In this document: piece after piece, positions 7,817 through 16,464 of the stretch
How the letters are laid out: every line of letters starts with the position of its first letter
Position numbering within the stretch: the first letter of the stretch is position 1
Assembly: GCA_027532905.1 (NCBI GenBank)
Contig: JAPZUA010000001.1
Coordinates: 599,950 to 663,949 of the forward strand
Source of the DNA: Magnetospirillum sp.
GTDB lineage: Bacteria > Pseudomonadota > Alphaproteobacteria > CACIAM-22H2
DNA length: 64,000 nt
Reading direction: 5' to 3'
The notes under the pieces: generated by a model
What the model saw: the letters and a program-made list of their open reading frames with translations, nothing else
What the model was told of the DNA's origin: nothing
The model's database searches: none
Position numbers and translations under genes: made by a program

Positions 7817-8689
7817 ATGCGCGCGCTAAACCGCCCCTGGCTGCTGCTCGTACTGCTTGCACCGGCGGCTGCACTTTTTTTGCTGCTGACCGTTTACCCG
7901 TTGGCGCGCGTGTTTTTGCTGTCGTTTGCGGCAAGCGACCACGGCTTCGAAGGTGCCCGGTTCGTCGGCCTGGAAAACTACGCCGAACTTCTGCAAGGGC
8001 GATCGTTCCGCCGGGCGGCCTGGAACACGGCTTTTTTCGCCCTCGTCGCGACGGTCGCCGAAGTGTTGGTCGGTCTGGGCCTCGCCCTGCTGCTCGACCG
8101 CGCTTTTGCGTTTCGGCGCGCGCTGACCCTGGTGGTCCTGGCGCCCTATGTGCTCTCGACGATCGTCGTCGCGGCGATCTGGCGCGCCTGGTTCCACTAC
8201 GATGTCGGGTTTCTGAACAACACGCTACGTGCCCTTGGACTCGACGGCGTGCCGTGGCTTTTCGACCCGAATATCGCCTTGCTGTCGATTGCCCTGGCCG
8301 ATGTCTGGCAGAACGCGCCCTTCTGCTTTCTTATCCTCTATGCGGGCTTGCGCTCGGTCCCGCCCGAGCTCTACGAAGCGGCGCGCATAGACGGTGCGGG
8401 CGCATGGCTGCGCTTTCGCGACATAACCCTGCCGCTGCTGCTCCCCTATCTGTTCGTGGCAGCCCTGATGCGCACGCTCGACGCCTTCAAGCTGTTCGAC
8501 AAAGTCTACGCCATGACCGGCGGGGGTCCCGGCAACGCGACCGAAACCCTGTCGATGCACGTGCATCGCCTGGCCTTCCGCTTCTTCGACATCGGGCTCG
8601 CGAGTGCGGCGGCCGTCGCGATGATCCTCGTGGCGGGCACGCTCGGCGCTGCATACGCCGTACAGCTGCTGCGGTCGGAGGCTCGGTGA
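7817..8689 (+). CDS. CUT1 sugar ABC transporter permease (MalF/UgpA-like)
   Basis: This 290-residue inner-membrane permease has six predicted helices, the conserved YPLARVFLLSF opening and the coupling loop EAARIDGAGAWLRFRDITLP, a textbook EAA motif (EAA-x3-G-x9-I-x-LP). It ends with the family-typical GGGPGNATETLSMHVHRLAF region. It begins 75 bp after the solute-binding protein gene and its stop overlaps the next permease start (TGATG). It should pair with that protein to form the membrane channel. Confidence 0.92.
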   Translation: MRALNRPWLLLVLLAPAAALFLLLTVYPLARVFLLSFAASDHGFEGARFVGLENYAELLQGRSFRRAAWNTAFFALVATVAEVLVGLGLALLLDRAFAFRRALTLVVLAPYVLSTIVVAAIWRAWFHYDVGFLNNTLRALGLDGVPWLFDPNIALLSIALADVWQNAPFCFLILYAGLRSVPPELYEAARIDGAGAWLRFRDITLPLLLPYLFVAALMRTLDAFKLFDKVYAMTGGGPGNATETLSMHVHRLAFRFFDIGLASAAAVAMILVAGTLGAAYAVQLLRSEAR

Positions 8690-9516
8690 TGGACAATGAC
8701 CGGCCTGCGGGGCTTGTTCGCGTAGTCTCGGCGTTTGCCGTCGCAGCCCTGTTCGCCCTGCCGCTCGTCTGGGCATTGGCGACGTCGCTCAAACCGTCGG
8801 GCGAGTATGTTTCGGCGTCGGCGGCATTGCTGCCGCGCGAATTCACGCTGATGCACTACGAGGCGCTTGCGGACTCGCGCGTCTGGCGCTTGGCGCTGAA
8901 CAGTCTCGCCGTCACGCTCGGCACCACGGCGCTGGCGCTGGCTGCCGCCCTGCCGGCCGCTTACGCGCTCGCGCGCTTCGACTTTCCGCACCGCCTCGAC
9001 GCGCTCTTCCTTGCCTTCGTGCTGCTCGTGAAGCTCACGCCGCCGATCGTGCTCGCGGTTCCGCTCTACCAGGTGCTGCGCACGCTCGGCCTGCTCGACA
9101 CGCTGGCCGGGCTCGTTCTCGTCAACCAGATCTACGCGATGCCATTCGCACTCTGGATGCTGCTGGGCTTCGTTCGCGACGTACCGTTCGTCTACGAAGA
9201 AGCGGCCGCCATCGACGGTGCCGGTCTCGCACGGCGGATCGTCCAGATCGTGATCCCGATCCTGGGGCCGGGGCTCGCCGCAACCGGCGTGCTGGTGGCG
9301 ATCGCGGCCTGGAACGAGTTTCTCTTCGCGTTCCTGTTCCTGCAGTCGCCCGCGAATTTCACGCTGCCGACCTATGTCGCCACGCGCATCAACGAGGACG
9401 AAACGCTGTGGGGCCAGCTGTCGGCGATCGGCGTTCTAGCGTCGCTGCCGATCCTGGCGCTGATCGGCTTTGTGCATCGCGCGCTGTCGCGCGGCTTTGC
9501 GGGCGGACTGAACTGA
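8689..9516 (+). CDS. CUT1 sugar ABC transporter permease (MalG/UgpE-like)
   Basis: This 275-residue permease is the second channel subunit. The ATG at 8689 overlaps the preceding TGA by one base. Features are the ALPLVWALATSLKP opening, YALARFDFP, and the coupling loop EEAAAIDGAGLARRIVQIVIP, followed by AAWNEFLFAFLF, all characteristic of MalG-type proteins. The operon ends here, 26 bp from the convergent SDR gene. No MalK/UgpC-type ATPase is encoded in the operon, so the transporter presumably borrows one from elsewhere. Confidence 0.92.
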   Translation: MDNDRPAGLVRVVSAFAVAALFALPLVWALATSLKPSGEYVSASAALLPREFTLMHYEALADSRVWRLALNSLAVTLGTTALALAAALPAAYALARFDFPHRLDALFLAFVLLVKLTPPIVLAVPLYQVLRTLGLLDTLAGLVLVNQIYAMPFALWMLLGFVRDVPFVYEEAAAIDGAGLARRIVQIVIPILGPGLAATGVLVAIAAWNEFLFAFLFLQSPANFTLPTYVATRINEDETLWGQLSAIGVLASLPILALIGFVHRALSRGFAGGLN

Positions 9517-9542
9517 ACTGAAAGCCGCTTCGGCCAAACTGC

Positions 9543-10280
9543 CTAAAGCAGCTGCTGGCCACCGGTCACAAAAATTTCGCTGCCCGTCACGTAGCCGAAA
9601 TCGGCGTCGCACAGCCGGTAGATGACGCCCGCCACCTCGGCCGACGTGCCCATGCGATGCATCGGGATGCGCGTGATCAAGGGTTCGTAGTCGGCCGAGA
9701 TCATTTCGGTTTCGATCTCGCCGGGGGCGACGGCGTTCACGCGTACGCCCAGCTGCGCGAACTCGACCGCCATCTCGCGCGTGAGGCCGGAGAGGGCGGC
9801 CTTCGACGTCGAATAGGCCGAGCCCGCAAACGGATGCGCGCGATGGCCCGCGATCGAGGTGATGTTGACCACGGCCCCCTTGGCGCGCGCCAAAGCGCCC
9901 GCAAAGCCGCGCGCGAGTTCCAGAGGCGCGAAAAAATTGAGCTCGAACACCCCGTACCAGCCCGCGATTTCGCCGTGCAGCACGCCGAGGCGCTCTTTGT
10001 AGGTCGTCTTGGGGCTGATGCCGGCATTGTTGACGAGCGCATGCAGCGGTCCGTCGCCGAGGATCTCGGCGACCTCGGCCACGAAGCGACGGCGCTCCTC
10101 GGGCTTCGACAGGTCGCACGGGATGTGGTCGGTCCAATTCGGATCGAACCGGCAATTGGCCGGCACATCCTCGCGCGAACAGGTGATGAGCCGCCAACCC
10201 TCGGCGGCAAAACGTTTGACGGTGGCATGGCCGATGCCCTTGGAGGCTCCGGTCAGAACGATCGTGCGCGATTCTGTCAT
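9543..10280 (-). CDS. Short-chain dehydrogenase/reductase
   Basis: This 245-residue classical SDR has the NAD(P)-binding TGASKGIG motif (residues ~10-17), NNAGIS near 88 and a catalytic Ser/Tyr/Lys set in ITSIAG and YSTSKAAL (~140-165). The C-terminus is CDADFGYVTGSEIFVTGG, the usual SDR end. It is convergent with the sugar transporter, and a sugar or polyol substrate is plausible. It is the last gene of a minus-strand run from the two small unknown genes. A degraded copy of its 3' end lies at 6315-6407. Confidence 0.9.
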   Translation of the reverse strand: MTESRTIVLTGASKGIGHATVKRFAAEGWRLITCSREDVPANCRFDPNWTDHIPCDLSKPEERRRFVAEVAEILGDGPLHALVNNAGISPKTTYKERLGVLHGEIAGWYGVFELNFFAPLELARGFAGALARAKGAVVNITSIAGHRAHPFAGSAYSTSKAALSGLTREMAVEFAQLGVRVNAVAPGEIETEMISADYEPLITRIPMHRMGTSAEVAGVIYRLCDADFGYVTGSEIFVTGGQQLL

Positions 10281-10313
10281 GGCAGACAGGTTAGCGGCTG
10301 CCGCCGCAGATGG

Positions 10314-10670
10314 CTAGCGCACGGAAACGATGCGGAACGGCCGTGCGACGCCGTCATGCTCGGTGATCGTCACGTACTCGCCCGGCACAAACGCATGCCG
10401 GTCGAACTTGAAGATGGGTTCGTCGTCCGCGTCCCCGCGCGCATAGGAGAAGGACCAACGCCCGTTTGCGTGCACAAGCAAGCCGTGCTCGTCGGCCGCA
10501 CCGCGCCAGTAGCGGCGCACGGTGCAAAGCTGGCGCAATTCGGCCCAGCGGGCGGCATCGAAGTTTCCGTGCGCGTCGAGCGGGGCGGCGAATTCGTAGC
10601 CGCACGCGGCGTCGCCTGCGGGCGACTCTTTCGTGCGCGCAAGTTCGAGCTGGATATGTTTGAGCGGCAT
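10314..10670 (-). CDS. Small protein of unknown function (118 aa)
   Basis: I do not recognise this protein. It is soluble, probably cytoplasmic, rich in aromatic and charged residues, and looks mostly beta-stranded in its second half (NGRWSFSYARG, EYVTITEHDG, RPFRIVSVR). It starts 8 bp after the stop of the 92-residue gene and ends 33 bp before the SDR start, so the three are probably one transcript. Codon use matches neighbours, which argues that it is real. Confidence 0.6.
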   Translation of the reverse strand: MPLKHIQLELARTKESPAGDAACGYEFAAPLDAHGNFDAARWAELRQLCTVRRYWRGAADEHGLLVHANGRWSFSYARGDADDEPIFKFDRHAFVPGEYVTITEHDGVARPFRIVSVR

Positions 10671-10677
10671 GGGGCGT

Positions 10678-10956
10678 TTATCCTGTCTTGGCGGCGTTGT
10701 TTTCGGGGTGGGTGTCGCAGAAATGGCGAATCGTCGCGCGCAATTCGGCCGCGCGCGCAAAATCGCCGCGCGCACTCGCGGCTTCGAGCTCGTCCAAGAT
10801 GAGCCGCTTCAGGCGCTGCGAGCCGTCGGGCAAATGGACCAGCCAATTGCCGAGCTCGAGAGCCGCAATCTGGGACAGACGCTCATGATCCGCGATCGCG
10901 CGGATCTCGTCGGCCGTCAGGTCGGATAACGCAAGACAATCAATCCAAGCGAGCAT
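10678..10956 (-). CDS. Small helical protein with UVR-like motif (92 aa)
   Basis: This 92-residue, mostly helical protein is preceded by a good GGAGG ribosome site. Residues ~55-78 (DELEAASARGDFARAAELRA) resemble the UVR motif of UvrB, UvrC and McsA-type proteins, which mediates protein-protein contact. No other domain is visible. It lies between the universal stress protein gene and the 118-residue unknown gene on the same strand. A partner-binding or regulatory role is possible, but no function is assigned. Confidence 0.6.
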   Translation of the reverse strand: MLAWIDCLALSDLTADEIRAIADHERLSQIAALELGNWLVHLPDGSQRLKRLILDELEAASARGDFARAAELRATIRHFCDTHPENNAAKTG

Positions 10957-11008
10957 TGTACGCCTCCATCGTTCGATGTGGCTGTCCGGTGTCGCTTCTT
11001 GCTAAGGG

Positions 11009-11836
11009 CTAGTGCGCCATCAGCACCGGCAGATCGGCATGCTGCAGAATGTGACGCGTGACCCCGCCGAACACGAGCTGGCGCAGGCGACTGTGCGTGT
11101 AGGCCCCCATCACGAGCAGGCCGCAGCCGTGTCGGCGCGCTTCGGCCAGCACATGCGGGCCTGCCTGGATGGTCGGCACGTCGGCACGCGCGATTTCGAT
11201 CTTGAGGCCCTGGCGCGCCATATAGGCTTCGAGCGGCTTGGCGTCGTTTTCGGCGACGTTTTTGCCCGCGACGATCGCGACGATCTTGGCGGCCCCCGCC
11301 ATGAAAGGCAGGCCTGCCCCCAACGCGCGTGCGGCCTCGCGGCTGCCGTTCCAGGCAAACGCAATCGGCTTGCTCAAATCCGTCGGGCCGGCAGGCGGTG
11401 CGATCAACACCGGGCGGCCGGTTTCGAGCAAAGCCGTTTCGAACGCGACGGTTGAGGCGATGGCTTCGTCCTCGATCGGGCGCGGCAGCACGATGAGGTC
11501 GCTGAAGCGCCCATTGTGCATGATCGAATCTTCCTCGGAGCCGGACGGCTCGACCAAAGCGCTCGACACGCCCGCCTCTTTCGACCAGCTCTCGAAATGC
11601 GCGCGGGAAGCGGCACTGCGGCGTGCCAGATCCTTTTCTGCCGCGACGACGATCTGCTCGACGAGCGCGCCCGAAGCGCCCTCGCCCACGAACGGGATTG
11701 CGTCGCGCGGGTCGCCCGCCGCGTGCAGCGCGTCGACATGGCCCGCGAATTTGCGCGCAACAGCCGCCGCACATTCAAGTGCGCGCAGGTCCGACGCGGT
11801 TCCGGCCAAAGGCACCAAGAGATGTTTGTAGGGCAT
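11009..11836 (-). CDS. Tandem universal stress protein (UspA family)
   Basis: This 275-residue protein contains two Usp folds. The first begins MPYKHLLVPLAGT. The second (~residue 150 onward) carries PIAFAWNGSREAARAL and ends with VMGAYTHSRLRQLVFGG then THHIL-like TRHILQHADLPVLM, where the G-2x-G-9x-G(S/T) type nucleotide-binding segment lies. Such proteins accumulate under starvation or respiratory stress. A GGAGAAC ribosome site precedes the start. The upstream kinase gene ends 58 bp away, so co-transcription is possible but not proven. Confidence 0.9.
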   Translation of the reverse strand: MPYKHLLVPLAGTASDLRALECAAAVARKFAGHVDALHAAGDPRDAIPFVGEGASGALVEQIVVAAEKDLARRSAASRAHFESWSKEAGVSSALVEPSGSEEDSIMHNGRFSDLIVLPRPIEDEAIASTVAFETALLETGRPVLIAPPAGPTDLSKPIAFAWNGSREAARALGAGLPFMAGAAKIVAIVAGKNVAENDAKPLEAYMARQGLKIEIARADVPTIQAGPHVLAEARRHGCGLLVMGAYTHSRLRQLVFGGVTRHILQHADLPVLMAH

Positions 11837-11894
11837 GTGCGTTCTCCCTCTTCTTTCGAACTACTCTACTACGTTACGCCTTTCGCACGGTTTT

Positions 11895-13373
11895 TCATTT
11901 GACCTGGCGCAAAAGTGCCGCGGCCAAGGTGCGTTCGGGCGGTCCACCGGCATCGATCGTTTCCCAGTCGCCCGCATCGGCACCCAAGCCAGACTGGAAG
12001 CGCACAACCGCTTCGTCGGCGTCCGAAGCGTCGCCCGCCCGCGCACCCACGCGCGCCAAGCGGATCGGCTCGGGACAGTCAAGCCACAGGCCGATGAACC
12101 TGCCCGGCGGGGCAAGGGCGGCCACGGCCGCGCGCCCGGCCGCATCGGCATAGACCGCATCGACGATGACCGAATGCCCGGCGCCAAGTGCGGCCTGCGC
12201 GCGCTTATGCAGGCTCGCATAGACCGCCGCACTTGCCTCTTTTGTGTAAGCCGATGGTGGCAGCTTCATTTCGGGTGCGAGCCCTGCAAGGCGCTTGCGC
12301 TCGACGTCGCTGCGCAGCACGAGTGCGCCCGGTGCGGCGCCGACCGACGGGGCCAGGGCGGCGGCAAGCGCACTCTTGCCCGTGCCCGACAAACCTCCCA
12401 CGGCAATGAGGCGGGCGGGCGGCGGCGATAGAAAGCGGGCGGCCATGTCGAAGCAGCTTTGCGCTTCCTCCATCGCGCCTGCCATCGCACGCGTCTTGGC
12501 CTTGACGGCGGCGCGCAAGCTCAAGAACAGCGGCAGCAAGGCGAGCCCCGCCTCGTCCGGTCGGCGCTGCAAATAGCGGGACAAAGTCTGGCTCGCAAAA
12601 TCGCTGCGGCCGACTCGCAGCCAATCGACGAGCAGGAACGCCACGTCGTAGAGCGTGTCGATGCACGATATGCGGTCGTCGAACTCGATCGCATCGAAGG
12701 GCACGGGCTTGCCGCCGAGCGTAGTGATGTTGCGCAAATGCAGATCGCCATGGCAGCGCCGCACATGGAAGTCGGCGGCGCGTGCGGCGATCAGCTGCGC
12801 GTGTGCGGCGATCTGTGCGGCCGTCTTCACGTCGAGCGCGACACAGGCAGTGCCGTCGAAAAAGCGCACGAGATCGACCGCGTTGCCGGCCCGCGTCCAG
12901 TCGAGATCGGCAACGCTGCCATGCGCTGGCGTCGTCTCGGCGGCCGCATGAAACGCCGCAATCGCGTCGGCAAGATCGCGCACGTCGTCGGCTGCGATGC
13001 TGCCTGCGGCAGCACGCGCATCCCACAACGCATCGTCTGGGAAGCGGCGCATCACGACGACCCAGTCGACGATCTCGCCGTCGCCGTCGAACGTCAGCCG
13101 GTCGCCGACTCGGCGGACGGCGCGGATGTCGAGATAGAGCGCGGCCGCCGTGCGCCGGTTCACGGCAAGCTCGGCCGCGCACGCGGCATGGCGCTGTTCG
13201 AGCGTCGAGAAATCCACGAATGGCAGCGTGACCGCGCGTTTGAGCTTGTAGGCGAATTCGCCCGCCAGAAACACGGCCGACAGATGCGTGTCGATGCGTT
13301 CGACCGCAAGGGAAGGCTGGCCGTAGCTGGCGGGATCGGCAAGAAAGGCCAGCGTGGCGGCCTGGTCGTCCAT
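11895..13373 (-). CDS. Fused aminoglycoside-phosphotransferase-like kinase and AAA P-loop kinase
   Basis: This 492-residue cytoplasmic protein joins two domains. Residues ~1-310 are a COG2187-type APH-like kinase, with VRRCHGDLHLRNI as the catalytic Brenner-type loop and FDAIEFDDRIS as the metal-binding region. Residues ~320-492 are a COG0645-type P-loop kinase, with GGLSGTGKSALAAAL as Walker A. The fusion is known in Proteobacteria but its substrate is not. The ATG at 13373 overlaps the stop of the CDF transporter gene by one base (TGATG), coupling it to pdxH and the transporter. Small-molecule phosphorylation is inferred. Confidence 0.85.
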   Translation of the reverse strand: MDDQAATLAFLADPASYGQPSLAVERIDTHLSAVFLAGEFAYKLKRAVTLPFVDFSTLEQRHAACAAELAVNRRTAAALYLDIRAVRRVGDRLTFDGDGEIVDWVVVMRRFPDDALWDARAAAGSIAADDVRDLADAIAAFHAAAETTPAHGSVADLDWTRAGNAVDLVRFFDGTACVALDVKTAAQIAAHAQLIAARAADFHVRRCHGDLHLRNITTLGGKPVPFDAIEFDDRISCIDTLYDVAFLLVDWLRVGRSDFASQTLSRYLQRRPDEAGLALLPLFLSLRAAVKAKTRAMAGAMEEAQSCFDMAARFLSPPPARLIAVGGLSGTGKSALAAALAPSVGAAPGALVLRSDVERKRLAGLAPEMKLPPSAYTKEASAAVYASLHKRAQAALGAGHSVIVDAVYADAAGRAAVAALAPPGRFIGLWLDCPEPIRLARVGARAGDASDADEAVVRFQSGLGADAGDWETIDAGGPPERTLAAALLRQVK

Positions 13374-14296
13374 CACGCGGCCGTCGGGCGATGCCGTTCG
13401 ACGATGTTGTCGGGATCCATGTGCGCGATCACGTCGGCCCCCGGAAAGGCCGCTTCGATCGCCGCTTCGACCGTATCAGCGGCTGCGTGCGCGCGCAGCA
13501 GGCTGAGGCTGCCGTCCATCTCGAGATGGATCTGCACATGGATGCTCGAACCGTTGGCGCGCGTGCGCAGCTCGTGCGCGTCTTTGACGTCCGGGACCGC
13601 GCGCGCGATGGCGAGGATGCGATCGCGCGTGGCCTCGGGCAGTTCGCGGTCCATGAGATGATCGAGCGACTGCGCCCCGATCGTCCACGCCCCGCGCAGG
13701 ATGAAAGCGCCGATGGCAAGGCCGCACAAAGGATCGATGAGGTCGATGCCGAACCACATCGACGCGAGCAGCGACAGGCCCACGCCCCCGTTCAGCAGAA
13801 AATCCGACATGTAGTGCATGCGATCGGCCCCGATGGCGACCGAGCCCGTGCGCGCCACCACGTGGCGCTGGTACTGCACGAGCGCGAAGGTCAACGCCAT
13901 CGAGAGGGCCGTCACGGCAAGGCCGATCTCGCCCTGTTCGATCGCGACCGGCGCCCATAGCCGATGCAGCGCTTCGGAAAACAGCAGCAAAGCCGAGCCC
14001 GCAATGAAGGCCGACTGCACGAGGCCTGCGACGGCCTCGGCCTTGCCGTGGCCGAAGCGATGTTCTTCGTCGGCCGGCACGAGCGCCTGGCGCACGGCCA
14101 CGAGATTGACGAGCGAGGCCGCGGCATCGAGCAGCGAATCGAGCAGGCTCGACAGGATCGACACCGAATCGGTCACGATCCAGGCCGCAAGCTTGCCGCC
14201 GATCAGCACGCACGCCACCGCGACCGACGCGTAGGTCGCATGGCGCATCAAGCGACCGCGCGCCTCCGGGGATAGCGGGGCGGCGCTTTCGCTCAC
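13373..14296 (-). CDS. Cation diffusion facilitator (FieF/YiiP-like)
   Basis: This 307-residue inner-membrane exporter has six helices and a cytoplasmic C-terminal domain with [10 protein letters not shown] and DVIAHMDPD. The transport-site residues match YiiP, with SLLDSLLDA in helix 2 (DxxxD) and [13 protein letters not shown] in helix 5 (HxxxD). Zinc or ferrous iron export by proton antiport is expected. The GTG start at 14296 overlaps the pdxH stop by 4 bp (GTGA), and a later ATG at residue 17 is the alternative. It sits between pdxH and the fused kinase in one minus-strand run. Confidence 0.9.
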   Translation of the reverse strand: MSESAAPLSPEARGRLMRHATYASVAVACVLIGGKLAAWIVTDSVSILSSLLDSLLDAAASLVNLVAVRQALVPADEEHRFGHGKAEAVAGLVQSAFIAGSALLLFSEALHRLWAPVAIEQGEIGLAVTALSMALTFALVQYQRHVVARTGSVAIGADRMHYMSDFLLNGGVGLSLLASMWFGIDLIDPLCGLAIGAFILRGAWTIGAQSLDHLMDRELPEATRDRILAIARAVPDVKDAHELRTRANGSSIHVQIHLEMDGSLSLLRAHAAADTVEAAIEAAFPGADVIAHMDPDNIVERHRPTAA

Positions 14297-14919
14297 GGGA
14301 ACAGCCGCTCGGTTGCCCAAGCGCCGTCGGAAGCCGGGCGGTAGACGATACGCTCGTGCAGGCGGAAGGCGCGGTCGGCCCAGAATTCGATGGTCTGCGG
14401 CGAAATACGGAAGCCCGACCAATGCGGCGGGCGCGGCACTTTGCCGAGCCCGAATTTGACGCCGAATTCGGCGACACGCCGCTCGAGCTCGAAGCGGCCG
14501 GCCAGCGGGCGCGACTGGGTGGAGGCCCAGGCGCCGATCTGGCTGCCGCGCGCGCGGCTGGCGAAATATTCGTCCGCCTCGGCGTCGGACACGGGCGCCA
14601 CCGTGCCCTGCACGCGCACTTGGCGGCGCAGGCTCTTCCAATGGAACAGCAGCGCCGCCTTGGGATGGGCGGCAAGCTCGGTGCCCTTGCGGCTCTCGAG
14701 ATTGGTGTAGAACACGAAGCCGCTGCGGTCGTAGCCCTTCATCAGCACCATGCGCAGCGACGGCATGCCGTCCGGCCCCACGCTCGCCAGCGCCATGGCA
14801 TTGGGATCATTGGGCTCGCTCTTTTCGGCTTCGGCGAACCATTCGGCAAAGCGGCGATAGGGATCGACGCTGGCGTCGAGTTCGGGGGCGGGGGCATCGG
14901 GGCTGGAATTTTCGAGCAT
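14293..14919 (-). CDS. pdxH: Pyridoxamine 5'-phosphate oxidase
   Basis: This 208-residue FMN enzyme oxidises pyridoxine or pyridoxamine phosphate to pyridoxal 5'-phosphate, the last step of B6 synthesis and salvage. Diagnostic stretches are [24 protein letters not shown] split over residues ~40-65, YTNLESRKG, and the C-terminal PQTIEFW with RLHER, the classic PdxH signature. Length matches the family. The start at 14919 gives MLENSSPD. pdxA and pdxJ of the same pathway lie 20 kb away at 34.2-35.9 kb, unlinked to this operon. Confidence 0.96.
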   Translation of the reverse strand: MLENSSPDAPAPELDASVDPYRRFAEWFAEAEKSEPNDPNAMALASVGPDGMPSLRMVLMKGYDRSGFVFYTNLESRKGTELAAHPKAALLFHWKSLRRQVRVQGTVAPVSDAEADEYFASRARGSQIGAWASTQSRPLAGRFELERRVAEFGVKFGLGKVPRPPHWSGFRISPQTIEFWADRAFRLHERIVYRPASDGAWATERLFP

Positions 14920-15030
14920 AGCTCCTAAATAGTCCGAGATGCGCAGCCGGTCTATGGGCGGAATAGCCGCCATGAGCCGTGCGTTTAGCTGTGGACCGGC
15001 TTTGCCGGCAAAGACCCAAAGGGGATAAAC

Positions 15031-15498
15031 ATGCGCGCTCTCAAGATTTTCACGGTTGCAGCCTTGGCTTTGGCGTTGGCGGCCTGCCAGGACGGCGGCA
15101 ACAAACAGACGATCGGTACGGTTTTGGGCGGTGTGGGCGGTGCGGTCGCGGGTTCGCAGTTCGGCGGCGGGCGCGGCCAGCTCGTCGGTACGGCCATCGG
15201 CACGCTGGTTGGTGCCTTTTTGGGCAACGAAATCGGCAAATCGCTCGACAAAGCCGACCAAACAGCCGCCCAGCGCGCAACCCAAACGGCGTCCAGCGCC
15301 CCGATCGGCCAGAAAATCACTTGGTCGAACCCCGATTCAGGCAATTCCGGCGCGGTTACGCCGACGCGCGAAGGCCGCGATGCCTCGGGTGCGCAGTGCC
15401 GCGAGTACCACACCACCGTAAATGTCGGCGGCAAGCAGGAAGAAGCCTACGGCACGGCCTGCCGCCAGGCCGACGGAACCTGGAAATTCGTCAACTAA
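15031..15498 (+). CDS. 17-kDa surface-antigen-like glycine-zipper lipoprotein
   Basis: This 155-residue outer-membrane lipoprotein has a signal peptide with lipobox LAAC (Cys ~19). A glycine-zipper 2TM region follows ([19 protein letters not shown] to [13 protein letters not shown]). The C-terminal domain, with CREYHTTV and [15 protein letters not shown], matches the Rickettsia 17-kDa antigen family. Alphaproteobacterial members are envelope structural proteins. An AGGGG ribosome site lies 7 bp before the ATG. It is monocistronic and followed by a hairpin at 15514-15550. Confidence 0.9.
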   Translation: MRALKIFTVAALALALAACQDGGNKQTIGTVLGGVGGAVAGSQFGGGRGQLVGTAIGTLVGAFLGNEIGKSLDKADQTAAQRATQTASSAPIGQKITWSNPDSGNSGAVTPTREGRDASGAQCREYHTTVNVGGKQEEAYGTACRQADGTWKFVN

Positions 15499-15513
15499 AG
15501 CAGGCAATTGCGG

Positions 15514-15550
15514 CGAATCCCCGAGCCGATCCGCAATCGGCGGGGGTTCG
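15514..15550 (+). terminator. Hairpin after the lipoprotein gene, probable terminator
   Basis: CGAATCCCCG at 15514-15523 pairs with CGGGGGTTCG at 15541-15550 (one G-U), enclosing a second perfect stem GCCGAT/ATCGGC. The structure starts 16 bp after the lipoprotein stop. There is no clear T-run after it, so termination is inferred from position and stability. Confidence 0.55.
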
Positions 15551-15621
15551 TCGTTGAACAAGCACCCGGTTCGTGTAGGATGCGCGCTTCTTTCGCGCGT
15601 GCACATAACGGACTTGGTGAA

Positions 15622-16464
15622 ATGAATCAATCGCATGGCCTCATGGCCGGCAAACGCGGCCTGATCATGGGGGTTGCCAACGATCGTTCGATCGCGTGGG
15701 GAATCGCCAAGGCCGTTGCGTCACACGGCGCCCAACTCGCTTTCACGTACCAGGGCGAAGCGCTCGAAAAGCGCGTTCGCCCGCTTGCCGAACAGCTCGG
15801 GGCCGCGCGCCTGCTCGAAGCGGACGTCACAAACGCGGCCTCGCTCGACGCGGCATTCGCAAGCCTCGCGGCCGATTGGGGCACGCTCGATTTCGTCGTG
15901 CACGCGATCGCCTATTCGGACAAAGAGCAGCTCAAAGGCCATTACGTCGATACGACGCGCGAGAATTTCCTCAATTCGATGGACATCTCGTGCTTCTCCT
16001 TCACGGATGTGGCGCGGCGCGCTCTGCCCTTGATGCCGAACGGCGGCTCGCTGCTGACGCTCACCTATATCGGTGCCGAGCGCGTGACGCCGCACTACAA
16101 CGTGATGGGTGTCGCCAAGGCGGCCCTTGAAGCGTCGGTGCGCTATTTGGCAGCCGATCTCGGCCCCCGCAATGTGCGCGTCAACGCGATTTCCGCCGGC
16201 CCCATCAAGACGCTGGCGGCCTCCGGGATTGGCGATTTCCGCTACATTCTCAAATGGAACGAGCTCAACGCGCCGATGCGCCGCACCGTCACGATCGACG
16301 AGGTCGGCAATTCGGGCGTGTATCTGCTCTCCGACCTCGGTGCCGGTGTGACGGGCGAAACGCTGCACGTCGACAACGGCTACCATGTGGTCGGCATGAT
16401 GGCGACGGAGTCGGCCGGCGAAATCGCCGAGCTCCTGTCCAGCTTCAAGAACAAGGGCGGATGA
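15622..16464 (+). CDS. fabI: Enoyl-[acyl-carrier-protein] reductase (NADH), FabI
   Basis: This 280-residue SDR-superfamily enzyme performs the last reduction in each cycle of fatty-acid elongation. It shows the FabI nucleotide motif [13 protein letters not shown] (residues ~17-29), [11 protein letters not shown] and the Y-x6-K catalytic pair in YNVMGVAK, with [13 protein letters not shown] in the substrate loop. The ATG at 15622 is chosen from homology of [15 protein letters not shown]. The TGA overlaps the aroC start (ATGA), so fatty-acid and shikimate genes are translationally coupled. Confidence 0.95.
   Translation: MNQSHGLMAGKRGLIMGVANDRSIAWGIAKAVASHGAQLAFTYQGEALEKRVRPLAEQLGAARLLEADVTNAASLDAAFASLAADWGTLDFVVHAIAYSDKEQLKGHYVDTTRENFLNSMDISCFSFTDVARRALPLMPNGGSLLTLTYIGAERVTPHYNVMGVAKAALEASVRYLAADLGPRNVRVNAISAGPIKTLAASGIGDFRYILKWNELNAPMRRTVTIDEVGNSGVYLLSDLGAGVTGETLHVDNGYHVVGMMATESAGEIAELLSSFKNKGG

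Noticed and set aside
14919..15031. Riboswitch upstream of pdxH
   Set aside because: The 110-bp divergent region contains only ordinary promoter-length sequence and a short ACCGGC/GCCGGC stem.
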